A stretch of DNA of 64,000 nucleotides from positions 547,501-611,500 of the forward strand of contig JARFJB010002010.1 in assembly GCA_036346205.1 (NCBI GenBank). The letters run 5' to 3'. This document shows, piece after piece, positions 42,801 to 53,360 of the stretch; the stretch's first letter is position 1, and each line of letters opens with the position of its first letter. The notes under the pieces are model-generated. The model saw nothing but the letters and a program-made list of their open reading frames with translations. It was not told where the DNA came from and searched no databases. The stretch is from Vesta saturnalis (lineage: Eukaryota > Arthropoda > Insecta > Coleoptera > Lampyridae). The translations under genes were made by a program, and so were the position numbers.

Positions 42801-43770
42801 AACTTGTAACTGTGACATGTTTTTCTGTAAATAAATTAGTATGTCAAAAATTTGTAAAAGATTGTGATGTACTATTCCTCACTTTATGCACACATACTTC
42901 TATAGCGTATTCCTTACGTCCTTTTTGGATGTTTCAGGTAGATCGTCAGTTTATGTTTTCTCGCGTGGTCGATTTTTACCCGGATTTGTAAAACAGAGTT
43001 AGATGCAGCTCGAAAGCTGATATTTCTCCCCGTCTTTTCACATATACCCAAGGTGCTTGTCATACGCTGTAATTTTATGATTTTAATGAATTAAGATATA
43101 AACACTTAATGGCATACTTACTTCTTGGACAGAAGATACTGATATCAGGGGACACCCATTTTCTTCAAAGTGTGTCATAAATGATGATTTAAAAAAGTAA
43201 ATTAGGAAATAGTTAAAAGATAAACAAAGAAATGGAGGTTATGTATTATTAGTCAAATGAGAATTAAATGCATATGCATATAAAACAAATTGATTTCGCG
43301 TTTGTAGGTTTACCGTTTCTACTACATTTGCTTATTCAATACCGTATTTCGATTTCGTCAAATGCACTACAAATGTTCACCATCCTTATCTAATTCAGTA
43401 TTTTATATGAGAAGACAGCATAAGCAAATTGGATCGCCAAATTCATAAATTAATGACGTAGCGGTAAATTTTCCTGGCGAGGGTTATATAATTATTTATA
43501 CTATCCTCGCCAACAAAGAATAGACCTGCGTCATCACTTACAATATAACGAGTTAATATTTCCGTAATAACTTCTTTTAATTAATTACTCTTTTCCGAGA
43601 CAGCGGTAGTGCATTTACAGGTTTTCATAATTATGATTATAAATACTGTTTATTGTAAAACTTACACCGTAAAATAAAACAACGTTTACATTATGAAAAT
43701 CTAAAAAAATTGTTCATTATAATTAACCACGGTGAGCAATAGAGTTCTGGAAAATATTTTATCTTAATGG
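42800..43770. other. No recognised feature
   Basis: No supported reading frame. Confidence 0.4.
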
Positions 43771-44275
43771 TTTTTGTAGGTTATAATTTATGAGTACATA
43801 TATTCAACAGAACACTGTCAAGAGAGACATTGTACAATTGTATAATTCATACACATTTCCATTATTTCTGTATTTGGCAAATACAAGTGATACAAACAGA
43901 CTGCAGATATTGCAAAACCGTGCAATGCAAGTGATACTAAATTGTAATAAATATACAAGCATTGACACCATTTTGATCGCTAAATTGGATCAAAACTGAA
44001 GACTGCAAAATGAAGGCTTATATTTAACCATAAAATTAAATGTGGTTTAATGTCGCAACATTTGATGAAGTGCACGAGTATGATACTAGGAATAAACAAC
44101 ATTTTATGCCGCATCGTACAAAATAGAATTAATTATTTTTTAAGGTGTGTAAGCAATTTTTTTGTTGCTCTGGAGATATGTTATATTCGAAATAAGTTTC
44201 TAAGTGTGGTATATCTAATTTTTAAGCTTATTTTTTTAGTACGAGATATCTTTGTGTTATAAAGTCGCAACTTTA
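43770..44275 (+). pseudogene. CR1-like reverse transcriptase, C-terminal tail
   Basis: The frame reads DIVQLYNSYTFPLFLYLANT, NRLQILQNRAMQVILNCNKY and TSIDTILIAKL, the conserved L-Q-x-x-Q-N-R-A-x-R-x-I end of non-LTR RTs. Other frames continue with HEYDTRNKQHFMPHRTK and NYFLRCVSNFFVALE, matching the family's Y-x-x-R ... N-x-L-P-x-x-I finish. The copy is 5'-truncated, as usual for non-LTR insertions. Confidence 0.75.
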
Positions 44276-44279
44276 TTTT

Positions 44280-44552
44280 ATGTGACCACATAACCACAAG
44301 GTGTGTGTTATCATTGTTACAGCTCTTATTAAATAGTAACTAAACAAACCATACATGATGACCTATATTATACCAAATAAATAATTAAAATGAAATTTAA
44401 TGCGTTGACATATTTAAGTGTAATTTATTTAAAGTTCAATATATGCACGGAATAATTATATTACAAAAATTAACACATCCTTTTCAGTTACGTAAACTAT
44501 TATGTTGTAACAATAAACTTAAAGTACCAAATTTTTCGTCATCTACATATTT
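44280..44552. other. Probable 3' noncoding tail of the CR1-like fragment
   Basis: AT-rich; no gene recognised. Confidence 0.4.
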
Positions 44553-44745
44553 ACCTTTGAACTTATTCGTTCATAACAAAAACTTATAATAATTTAATAT
44601 CAGTCAAGTTGCCTTAGTATGTGTGAATTCTTGCGATATTGCAGGCTTACATTCCATTAATATAAGTAATTTGATTGTAATCTCATTATATTTAAAATTT
44701 ACATCAGTTCTACATACATAAAGACAAAATTTGATTGGGACATGA

Positions 44746-44819
44746 ACCTTGATTGCGCATTTGGTTGGCGCGGTACTCTAGCGAAGTACAGGTCGTAAGT
44801 TCAAATCCTACTCGAGGTA
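44746..44819 (+). tRNA. tRNA-like sequence, copy 1 (AGC anticodon position), decayed
   Basis: Folds as a 74-base cloverleaf: acceptor ACCTTGA/TCGAGGT, D stem GCGC/GCGC, perfect anticodon stem GTACT/AGTAC with loop CTAGCGA (anticodon AGC, read as Ala). The T arm GTAAG/CCTAC has one mismatch and the box B is TTCAAAT. Its sequence is unlike standard insect tRNA-Ala, which starts GGGG. It is probably a tRNA-derived repeat, not a working gene. Confidence 0.5.
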
Positions 44820-45070
44820 AACTTTTTATTTATGTATTTAATCAAATTAGCAATAATTTTTAATTACATATATACCTTTGAACTTATTCGTTCATAACAA
44901 AAACTTATAATAATTTAATATCAGTCAAGTTGCTTTGGTATGTGTGAATCCTTCGATATTGCAGGCTCATATTCCATTAATATAAGTAATTTGATTATAA
45001 TCTCATTATATTTAAAATTTAGATCAGTTCTACATACATAAAGACAAAATTTACATCGATTGGGGCTTGA

Positions 45071-45144
45071 ACCTTGATGACGCAGTTGGTTAGCGCGGTA
45101 TTCTAGCAAAGTACAGGTCGTAGGTTCGAATCCTACTCGAGGTA
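45071..45144 (+). tRNA. tRNA-like sequence, copy 2 (AGC anticodon position)
   Basis: Complete 74-base cloverleaf: acceptor seven pairs (ACCTTGA/TCGAGGT, one G-T), D arm with AGTTGGTTA loop and box A match, anticodon stem GTATT/AGTAC with loop CTAGCAA (U33 equivalent, AGC), five-base variable loop, and a perfect T arm GTAGG/CCTAC with TTCGAAT. Box B is consensus. The D stem has one A-C mismatch. It would probably score in a tRNA search. The tandem repeat context and odd acceptor favour a SINE-type head or a decayed tRNA copy. Confidence 0.5.
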
Positions 45145-45960
45145 TCAGAGTATTCAGGATAATTATTCACATTAATCACCATCTCATCAACTGTAATGTC
45201 CAACGTTTCTTTACGTTTGTACCACTGCTTTATAAAATCACAATGATACGGTGGCAATCGTAACACTTCATGTCCATTGCTTCTAATTATTTCATCTATC
45301 TCATACCTTTTCTCTACTTGCCGCGCTTTAATTAGTGAATAAAGTTCAATTTTAAATAGTGTGGGTTGAGAACTGATATTTTTTTGTGTTAACCATGAAA
45401 TAATGTTAGACTTTGTCCAGGATGATGTTGATACCTTCTCGAGTAACATTGTGTGGTATGGTGCTTTGTCATAATAATTAATGAAGGCTGTTCTAAATTA
45501 TTTAACAAATTCTCAATAAGACATTTTCTAAACAAATCTCCGTTCATTTCACCATGATAATCTTCTTTTAATGATTTTGAAGCAAATAATAGGGATTCGT
45601 TCTCTATAAATCCTGTGGTGCAACCTGCATGAATAACAATAAAGCGTTTACCATCATAGTCGTACACTCTTTACGTCTTTATTTTGCCAGGACTTGCCTG
45701 GATTTCCTTTTGAGTAGATCCGTTTTATCTATAAATACTATTTGCCTTCGACTTGGTGAATTGATCGCTTAACGTATCGTTTGAGAAAATGAGTTCGCAT
45801 TTGTGCTATATTTTATTTTTCTAATAAAGCTCTACGATTAGAGGCTTTTTTGAATTTGGATCCTAATGTATGTAATGCACGGTTGAAACTTCTATCACTT
45901 AAGAAAACATGACTATCAGATGTGGAAATATGTATACGTTAGAATGTACTCCGTTGTTAA
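45145..45960 (-). pseudogene. Tc1/mariner-superfamily (DDE_3) transposase
   Basis: On the minus strand an N-terminal scrap at 45960-45720 (KFKKASNRRALLEKN) is followed by a frame from 45667 reading DGKRFIVIHAGCTTGFIENE, then SKSLKEDYHGEMNGDLFRKC. After a frame change, YDKAPYHTMLLEKVSTSSWT carries the second catalytic D, and ISWLTQKNI and EIIRSNGHEVLRLPPYHCDF follow, where the third acid of L-P-P-Y-H-P-x-x-N-P-I-E is lost. The first catalytic D segment is missing between the two parts. Its C-terminus is cut by the tRNA-like repeat at 45144. Confidence 0.8.
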
Positions 45961-46740
45961 AATTAATACTGGAAAATCTCTGATATAAAAGAGGTGATGC
46001 ATCGCTTTCTTGTGAAGTTTGAATAAAATCACTGAAAAAAAAATCATGTTATTCATTCAACGATAAAATTTTATGTTACATGAAAACTTTTGTTTACAGA
46101 CGACGAATTGTGGTGTCAGCACTACACAGTGGTTTGGTTTGTGGATAGTGGGGTGCAGGGCAATGCGGCAAGTGAGATAGCCATATGACACGAAGTTTTA
46201 CATTACGTTGGGCCTCTTAATGATTTTTTACTATTCAACGATAAAATTGTAGATCCCGTGGCAATACGATGATTGACACATTAAAGATCCCTTACTAAAG
46301 GTGAAATTCCATTAATAGGTTTAGTGATGGGTAGTGCTAATAATCGTTAGTAGTTGATGCGGATAGAGACACCTGACATTTCCGTTTGTTTCTAGATCGC
46401 GGCCCACAAATACAAAAAAAAGTTAATAACAAAAATGATAAACAATTTTAAAATATACAGTGGTTGGTCCAACACGGTTAATTGCAATGCATTGCTGGTT
46501 GCGAGGCGTAGAGCACTGAATAAACTCGTCTTAAACAGGGCTAAGAACGAAAAATTTAATTTGGACATTTTTTCTGATTTATAAAGTGGTGCTTGAGTGC
46601 CGATTACCTGAAAAAAGGAATTTCGCAAAATTGATGGATCGATTTAATCGTACATCTAGTATAAGAAACGAAAGAAAAAAATGAAAACCATTGTTCCGAG
46701 GAAGGTGAACGGAACGTATTGTTGGCAGCTACAGATGATG
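45960..46740. other. No recognised feature
   Basis: Moderate GC patches near 46130 and 46500 but no motif I recognise. It may hold the decayed N-terminus of the following transposase. Confidence 0.4.
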
Positions 46741-47290
46741 CCAAGGTGCGCCCTATCATATTCAATTGCACCAGGAGTTATTAGATGATGATTTGCGACC
46801 AAGAATAAATTATTGTAATTGGGCTCAAAGAAAAATTCGCATTCAAAGAGATTCCATAAAAATGATGTTTAAGTAGACAAGTATGACTATTCATGAGAAA
46901 ATCCTCATGCAATAGTTACTACTTCACAAACAAGATGGTCTTTAATTGTTTGGGATGGTATTCTTGGTGATTTCGTGATTGGCCATATTTTTTCGAGGAA
47001 ACGGTAAACCGTGAAGTTTATTTAGATTTTCTGGAAAATCAGTTGCCTGTGCTTCTTGAAAACGTTCCCCTGCGTATACGTCAGTGCATGTGGTATTTAC
47101 ATGATGGGGCTCCCATACATAATAACGCACTGAATCACGGTCAACTACACGATCAGTTTCCAGGACGATAGATAGGTAGAGGAGGGTCAATTCCGTGGCC
47201 TGCAGGATCACCTGATCTAACAAAAGTAGATTTTTTCTGTGGGCGTATGTGAAAAATAAAGTATACAAATTACCTGTAACTACTTTAGAG
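46740..47290 (+). pseudogene. mariner-like transposase remnant
   Basis: Forward frames read YHIQLHQELLDDDLRPRINY, an ENPHAIVTTSQTRWS-like block near 46900, NREVYLDFLENQLPVLLENV, IRQCMWYLHDGAPIHNNALN with the second catalytic D, then GRGGSIPWPAGSPDLTKVDF with the third motif. The R-G-G-x-I-x-W-P-A-x-S-P-D-L-x-x-x-D-F-F order is that of insect mariner-like genes related to the element at 33277. Stops and frameshifts are frequent; no ends were assigned. Confidence 0.75.
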
Positions 47291-47384
47291 TTTAAATGTA
47301 ATGGGAGGCCACTTTTAACAGTTAATATAAATACCACTTCATCGAAACACTGTATTTCGTCACTATGATTAAACTGATTTAATT

Positions 47385-47522
47385 TCAACCTCCTGATGAC
47401 GATGTGGTGGCAATAAAACGTCGTCGAGTGATGAAATACTAATTAAAAAGTTTAGGTTCACCCTCCTGATGACACATATGTGGTCAACAAAACGATTGTC
47501 GGTCGATGAAACAGTGTTTCGG
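47385..47522. repeat. Two ~68-base tandem units with CCTGATGAC ... GATGAAA
   Basis: Units from about 47386 and 47455 share CCTCCTGATGAC, ATGTGGT, CAAAACG/TAAAACG, GTCG and GATGAAA in the same order. The pattern recalls the terminal repeats of retroelements with hammerhead-like cores, but the stem between CTGATGA and GAAA is not convincing. Confidence 0.55.
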
Positions 47523-48440
47523 TGAAGTGCAGGTATGTATTTTGCTCAATCTACAATATTTTAATGGCTAAATCAAAACCCCGTTACCTAATTTTATTTT
47601 GTTACTCATTTTTTAGAATTTTGTTTCATTTATTACTCTTAGTCTCTTTTATACCTAGTTTTATTTATAATAGTTTATACTTGATGCCTTTTTACCTGAC
47701 AATAATAGTATGTCAAAAACATCGCTTTTTTTTAAAAAATCTGAATAAATCAATAACTGCAATATTTATGTATCGGGAATGCTCAAGAAGAGTAACGGTA
47801 TTTCTTAAGTACTTTTCAGAGATGATAAAAAACAGAGGGTGTTTCATTTAAAATAACCGAGATAATCATGGGTGTGAGTTTTGGATCACCCTGCACAAAA
47901 AATAAAAGTTACCACAAAAGTGATAGGTATTAATAAATCCAGACTATCACGATATTATTTTGCCCATGAGAGATTAGCCCTCAATTGTTTATTTTAAATA
48001 ATATAGGGGGACGATTTAATTGCGATTTTCACATAAAAATGGCCATATGTTTAAAAGAACCCTGTAGAACCTACTAAAAACCTTTATCATTGGAATAGGA
48101 AAAATGAGCCTAATTAAAATTTGACATAAGATACAGGGTTCTCCATTAATCGTCTTAAACAGGCATAAGGAGAACTCATGTTGTTCTTTTAATTAATGCA
48201 ATGATTAGTGAAAAATGAAGAAAACAGTTAATTTTTTTTCTTGTGTCAATAGTTAAATAAAACACTCTATCATTCACAAATTTGACTTCAAAATTGGGTG
48301 CAAATCTGTACTGGGTGTCTCGGTTGTTAAATAAAAATTTATTTTATCGGTAAATTTGTAAATGTAATGTTCATGGTTATTAGTTTGTGTCAGATATTAT
48401 TTTTTACCACATGTTTTTAGACCACAACGTCAGTCAAATG
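47523..48440. other. No recognised gene; possible mariner-type ends
   Basis: The hydrophobic frame at 47522-47851 has no recognisable motif. GGGTGTTTCATT at 47838 looks like a mariner-type terminus. Confidence 0.4.
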
Positions 48441-49290
48441 AACAAAATTTTCCGGCTCCCTAAACATGTTGAATAAAAGAAAAAGTGAAGAAGAGCTTCA
48501 GAAATACGAAAAACTACATCTTTTTTGACAAAGCCCCAGACCACTTCGTCTGCTGAAAATGTATCTTAAACAAGCTCCAGTATAAAATAACCAGCGGTTT
48601 ATGAAAATTCGTTCCAAACCTCAGTACTATCAACTCACCCACCCACCCACGCAAACTCAAAATGAAACTAATAGTAGTGATAGTGATGATAATAAGTGTA
48701 TTTCTAAAAATCTGGCGTAATAGCCTACCAAAACAAAAACCGATTTCTATTCTAAGGATAAATCGATTTCTACAGAACTTTATCAAATAAGGAAAAAACT
48801 TACCGTCTTTGAATAGCACATTCAACCCTGAAAAATTTTTTATATTGTTTCTGCTGCAATTTTTAAATCAGACGAATTTAGACCCAATAGTATTAGTATT
48901 GCTAATGAACTCGGTTCTGACTGGAAGCATTTAAATATGCGTTTGAATATTCACCAAAAGAGCAAATTGCACGTGGAAAATGTTCTGCTGCCAGAGTTTT
49001 CAAGCCTTAAAAGAAATAAATTGTTAGATTCCCAAATCTAACACAGAAACTATGTGCTGGAAAGACGTTATTGAATGAAGTTTTTACGTAGTTCAATTTT
49101 AGGTCCAACAAAATTTAGTTTTTTTCTTGGGAGCAGCAATAAATTACTTGAAAAGATGATAAAATTTTTTAAAATCAATAAAAGTGATTTCGAAATTCGA
49201 TCCATTATAGCAGAACATACAAAAATGTTTTGTAGACACGGGTCTAGACTTTAACATTGCTGTACAGATTAATCGACTGACCTGTAGAAG
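48440..49290 (+). pseudogene. hAT-like transposase N-terminal remnant (TTF/BED type)
   Basis: Frames read NKRKSEEELQKYEK, LTKPQTTSSAENVS (a leader often seen before TTF-type fingers), IANELGSDWKHLNMRLNIHQ with KSKLHVENV (the G-x-x-D-W-K-x-x-x-x-R-x-x-x-H-x-x-S-x-x-H zinc-finger block), and then FDPLQQNIQKC near 49200, which resembles the F-D-P-x-L-x-x-H-I segment. The catalytic core and dimerisation end are missing. The evidence is fragmentary. Confidence 0.5.
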
Positions 49291-49840
49291 TGAAATACTG
49301 TTTTAAACGTGAATCAATTCTAATGGGTTTACCATAAGTCATGCCCACATACAGATACTAACGAAATAAATAAAACACCCTGAACCTCTATTGTAAAAGT
49401 AGAAATACACACCATATAGGTTTTTGAACTTACCTAGGGAAGCTCTACCATTAGCTGACGTATCTACTATTACTAATGAAACACCTTGTATATAAACTCT
49501 AATAATAATTATTATGCACTAAATAAAGAATCAGTAATTGCCTAACAGTGGAAAAGATCCAGTTATTTGAAAATACTTCAATTCAAGCAATCCAAAATTC
49601 TTCATGTCATTGCAGTAACCATCTAATTACTAAACCACATTGAAGATTACGTAGGTATTGATTTTTGGCTTAATAATTATTGAAATTGGAGGACAATAAT
49701 AATGCAAGTAATGTTCTTTATTAAAGTGCAAAAAGTTATTTTTTAAACATGTTTAGCTTCCCCACTAAAAAGCGAAAGTTTTTATAATCGGTCAAAAAAA
49801 GTTAAATAGAACTGAGACCGGAAATATATGCGTGTGCTTG
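49290..49840. other. No recognised gene
   Basis: Contains AAAACACCCTGAAC at 49374 and GAAACACCTTGTAT at 49479, both resembling inverted mariner-type ends. Confidence 0.4.
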
Positions 49841-49844
49841 TGCG

Positions 49845-50030
49845 CGCGCTAGTGTGTATGTGCGTAGGTGGGTGCGTGTGTGCGTGTGCGCGTGTGCGTG
49901 TGTGCGTGTGCGCGTGTGTGCGTGTGTTCGTGTGTGCGTGTGTTCGTGTGTGAGTGTGTGCATGCGCGCGTGTGTGTGCGTCTGCACCTATGTGTGCGTG
50001 CGGTCTGCGTGTGTGCAGGTGTGGGTTTAC
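49845..50030. repeat. Imperfect (TG)n/(GC)n microsatellite
   Basis: About 185 bases of alternating GTGTGC/GTGCGT with C interruptions. It opens long false reading frames on both strands. Alternating purine-pyrimidine sequence of this kind can adopt Z-DNA. Confidence 0.95.
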
Positions 50031-51390
50031 CAGTTCATTTTGTGTATTGAGTTGTTTGGCGGAGAGTACAGAAAATGTATTTGTATGGCAGGGTATCGGT
50101 TTGAAGAACAGGATGTGTGCGACTCGTTTCTAGATATTAAGTCGGATTATTTCATGGGAAGGGTCCAATATACTATTTGGGTACGGGCAGCTTATGAGAT
50201 CATTTAAAGGAATGACCTGGATTTTGTGCGAAAGGAGAGTTTTTGCTTTTCGTTAGAGAGTTATAGTCTAGCTGTTGAGGGAAGATGACGATCGCGGGTA
50301 GTGAGCGCAGACGTGTAGAATTTTCGTTTATTGTGCTGGGGTTATTGAAGTTTCATAGAGAAAGTTTCCCATACACCCTTAGGGTGATTTTTGCATAATA
50401 TTCGGCCATCTCGGTGACAGTTTAGAGTTGTTTCCCGATTGGTTGAAGTGACATCCATTACGGGTCCTTCAATGAGGAAGTTTTGTTAAGGTTAGTGCTT
50501 TTCCTCATTCTGGACTCACCGCGTTTTCAGCTGTCTCAACAGACAGACAAATTACTGTACTTTTAAAAGTATCGGTTTCACAGAATTTGTGTATATAAAG
50601 GACAAGCAACGTTGGTAAATAAAACATGTGTAGTTAAACCAGATGATACAGTCATCTAATCAGCTGATTTTGACTTAAATAATTTCATCATTAAATTTGT
50701 GGTTATAACAACAGTTGTAGGCTGGTAATGTTATGCATTGGAAGTTGTATCCACCGATCCGTCACCTAGAGGGTCAATTTCAAGAAATACATAGACCGTA
50801 GTACTAAGTAAGGGGGAGGATTAAATGTAGCTAACTGATGTGTACGTGTGTACAAATTAGGATAATTACTTAAATAAATGGAGCTCTGCAGACAATTTTA
50901 ATAAAGATTGTTTTTTCTTTAATTATATGCCGGCGGATGAATAGGCTTTCTTTGTTTGCTTAGAAACCATTCAGGCATTCAAATTAATGTTGTAAAAGGG
51001 TATTCGCCCGCATATTAACCATATTATTTTGATGTAATCGTTTTCTTCGTTTACGCTATACAAACCTACGCATAGCAGAATGTGTCAAATTTATGGAGCG
51101 ACGTTATTGGTACTCATTTTGGTGTTAATTAAAATTAATATACAATATATTGTTTTGAGGAATTGAAACTTGCAAGCGTCAACCTACTTTAACTACAAAG
51201 ATTTACAAAATTGCATGAATTTTGCCTTCTGTATCACGTACTTTTCCAATATACAGTTTAAATTTGATCATAATATATGAATAGTGTTTATCAATTGGGT
51301 ATCATTTCTTCGCGGTTTATATTATTACTCCATTCCTGTTACCGCCTTATGAATTAGGTAACAGCAAATTTAAGAGATTAAATATTTTTT
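50031..51390. other. No recognised gene
   Basis: The first 450 bases are more GC-rich than average. A TATATAAAGG near 50590 and AATAAA near 50618 resemble the promoter and poly(A) signals of an LTR, but no repeat partner was found. Confidence 0.4.
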
Positions 51391-51920
51391 TGTACGTGCA
51401 AGTTACCGTGTGGTTTATTTATTTTATGGGAAATTTCGATTTATGCAAGTAAACAGCGACAACGTTCCGTTATTTGTCATTCATTTAGTAAAAGCTTTGC
51501 CGTAGCGATCAATGAGAATTCCTCTATTGGAGCATTTGCTATTCTGAGTTTTGTTAATATAATTTAATTCGAAGAGATGTTTTGAGATATAACGTAACGT
51601 AAACATAAAGTGATTAGATCGTTAACCAATTAGCTGGCTTTTGGAACGGAATTGCTTTGCGGGTATTTGCAAATATTTTGAACTTTTATAGGAACCAACT
51701 TACCATCTGGTAATTCCTTGATTCATCTGGATTTCTGTCAGAAGGTAAGCAAGTTTTTTATTTGTTTGAGAACTTAGCTGTGAACCTTTATTGACATTTA
51801 CAAACATCCTGGCATCAGTAACACGCCCACGTCCTTTATTACCACTGAACTAGCGGCACCCTTTTCATTATCTGTTACTTCCGTTCTACTGCCATTTCGC
51901 CCGTAACAATATATAGTTAA
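51390..51920. repeat. Interspersed repeat, copy 2 (homologous to 2760-3345)
   Basis: Same block order as copy 1, with deletions and many substitutions. It is followed after ~100 bases by Penelope 3' sequence. Confidence 0.6.
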
Positions 51921-52014
51921 AATTGAAAATTATGTTAAACATACATATTGTGTTTTTACTGTACAATAACAATTACAATTATTAAACACAAACTCTTTCT
52001 TTATTTTACTGTTT

Positions 52015-52237
52015 TTATGTGTGAATGTCTTATCAATTTCAAATTGAAGTTTTTCACAACACACATACATTATAACTGATTAAATTTTGTGAAATTTGTT
52101 CGTTGTTATGAAATCTCTAATTTGTTAGCCTTCGTTCGTTAAAGAGGGTTCTGATTTGTTATTTTTAAGACAGTTTAATAACATTTAATTTATTAATGAT
52201 CTAGATATTCTTTACTAAAATAAAGATTCCATAGCTG
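52015..52237 (+). mobile_element. Penelope 3' region, left half of an interrupted fragment
   Basis: Matches the Penelope 3' untranslated region (AAATTGAAGTTTTTCACAAC, GTTCTGATTTGTTATTTTTA, AAGACAGTTTAATAACATTT) up to ATTCCATAGCTG. It then breaks at CCCATACAGCAC, the left end of the DUF4806-like element. The continuation (TGGCTTTATACG ...) resumes at 57801. Confidence 0.75.
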
Positions 52238-52939
52238 CCCATACAGCACATGATATCGTAGGAATATCCCCTATATGTCTTATGTAACCAAAACTGTCCT
52301 GGTGGTGATATCATATAGAGATCTATGAATATCTATCAGGATATTCCTTAGATCCAGAGAGATATCCCTCAGACATCCATTATAGTCGTTTACATAATCA
52401 CTCAGAAAAAACAATGATTATTGTTTACGAATTATTTGCTCTCAGTTATCATGATTTCATAGTATATACAAAATGCAGTTTTTTGTCATATTTTTTTTGA
52501 AAATATATATAGTAGATTAAATACTACACAGTTTTAATGGTGATCAACGTAAGGAGAAGATAATTCACATTTACAAAAATTATAGTTTATAAAATTCATA
52601 ATGTATGTATATAGCCTTCAGTTAGTTATTTAAAAAAAAAGTTCTCATTTAAAATTCGCGCGCAATGCTTCAAACGAAGCTAACGAAGGAAGCGTGACTG
52701 AGCGTTTTCAAAGTTGAATTGTATTTCACGGTTTTAATTAGTTTTTTGTGCTGTTATGTGTTACAAACTCTAAATGTAAGTACCTAAAACCAAATTTTAT
52801 TTAATGCGATTAATTATTTAACGAATAAATTATGATTGTTGTTTGTTAGAAAGTTAGGTTAGGTACATTGTTTACTTATTTATTATAATTAATTATTCAC
52901 AATTTATGTACAGTTTTTTGAGATGTCACAGACATTCAG

Positions 52940-53360
52940 ATTCAAATATTTTAACAATTTTACAATTATGTTTTTCACAATTTTACATTTATATCATAAG
53001 TTGATTAAATTTTGTTAAATGTGTTTTTTTGGCTGATATTTTTCATTGTTAGCTTTGGCCGTTAGAGAGTGTTCTGATTTTTCATTTTTAAGACAGTTTA
53101 ACAATGTTTAATTTTTAATGACCTAGTTATTCTTTACTACTAAAATTTAATTCTTTAGTTGGCTTTATACGATTCTCAAACAGTAACATCAATAGCAGGC
53201 TGATGTTTATTTTTTAATTTTTCAACTTTGACAAAAATGTTTACAACATCTTTGACAATTATTACTACTGACGAAGATAACTGTAAGTGTTATCGAAACG
53301 TTTAGATTGTATAATTTAAAATACACCATTAAAAAACCCAAGAAAGATAAGTATTTTATA
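52940..53360 (+). mobile_element. Penelope-like 3' end fragment
   Basis: The last ~420 bases of the Penelope 3' region, ending AAGTATTTTATA, with the same blocks as at 23690-24110. It lies inside the DUF4806-like element, so it is a later insertion of a 5'-truncated copy. Confidence 0.85.
53268..53298 (+). ncRNA. Hammerhead-like core (Penelope 3' fragment)
   Basis: CTGACGA, GATAAC/GTTATC stem with TGTAAGT loop, GAAA; identical to the cores at 19797 and 39903. Confidence 0.5.

Larger units (their letters stand above)
44553..45144 (+). repeat. Tandem pair of ~321-base units, each ending in a tRNA-like sequence
   Basis: The units start at 44553 and 44874 (both ACCTTTGAACTTATTCGTTC) and stay aligned to 44819 and 45144. 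They share an AT-rich body and a tRNA-like end, and a copy of the linker lies between them. They look like a SINE-like or tRNA-containing tandem duplication. The second unit cuts off the C-terminus of a Tc1-like transposase. Confidence 0.85.

Noticed and set aside
47522..47851. 109-residue hydrophobic frame as a membrane protein gene
   Set aside because: AT-rich DNA readily encodes F/L/I/Y-rich frames; no motif, and it runs into a mariner-type end.
49802..50050. Long Cys/Val-rich and His/Thr-rich frames on both strands
   Set aside because: They are translations of the (TG)n-type microsatellite, not proteins.
50500..50650. Solo LTR with TATA and AATAAA signals
   Set aside because: No second copy, no defined ends and no primer-binding site were seen; the signals alone are weak in AT-rich DNA.
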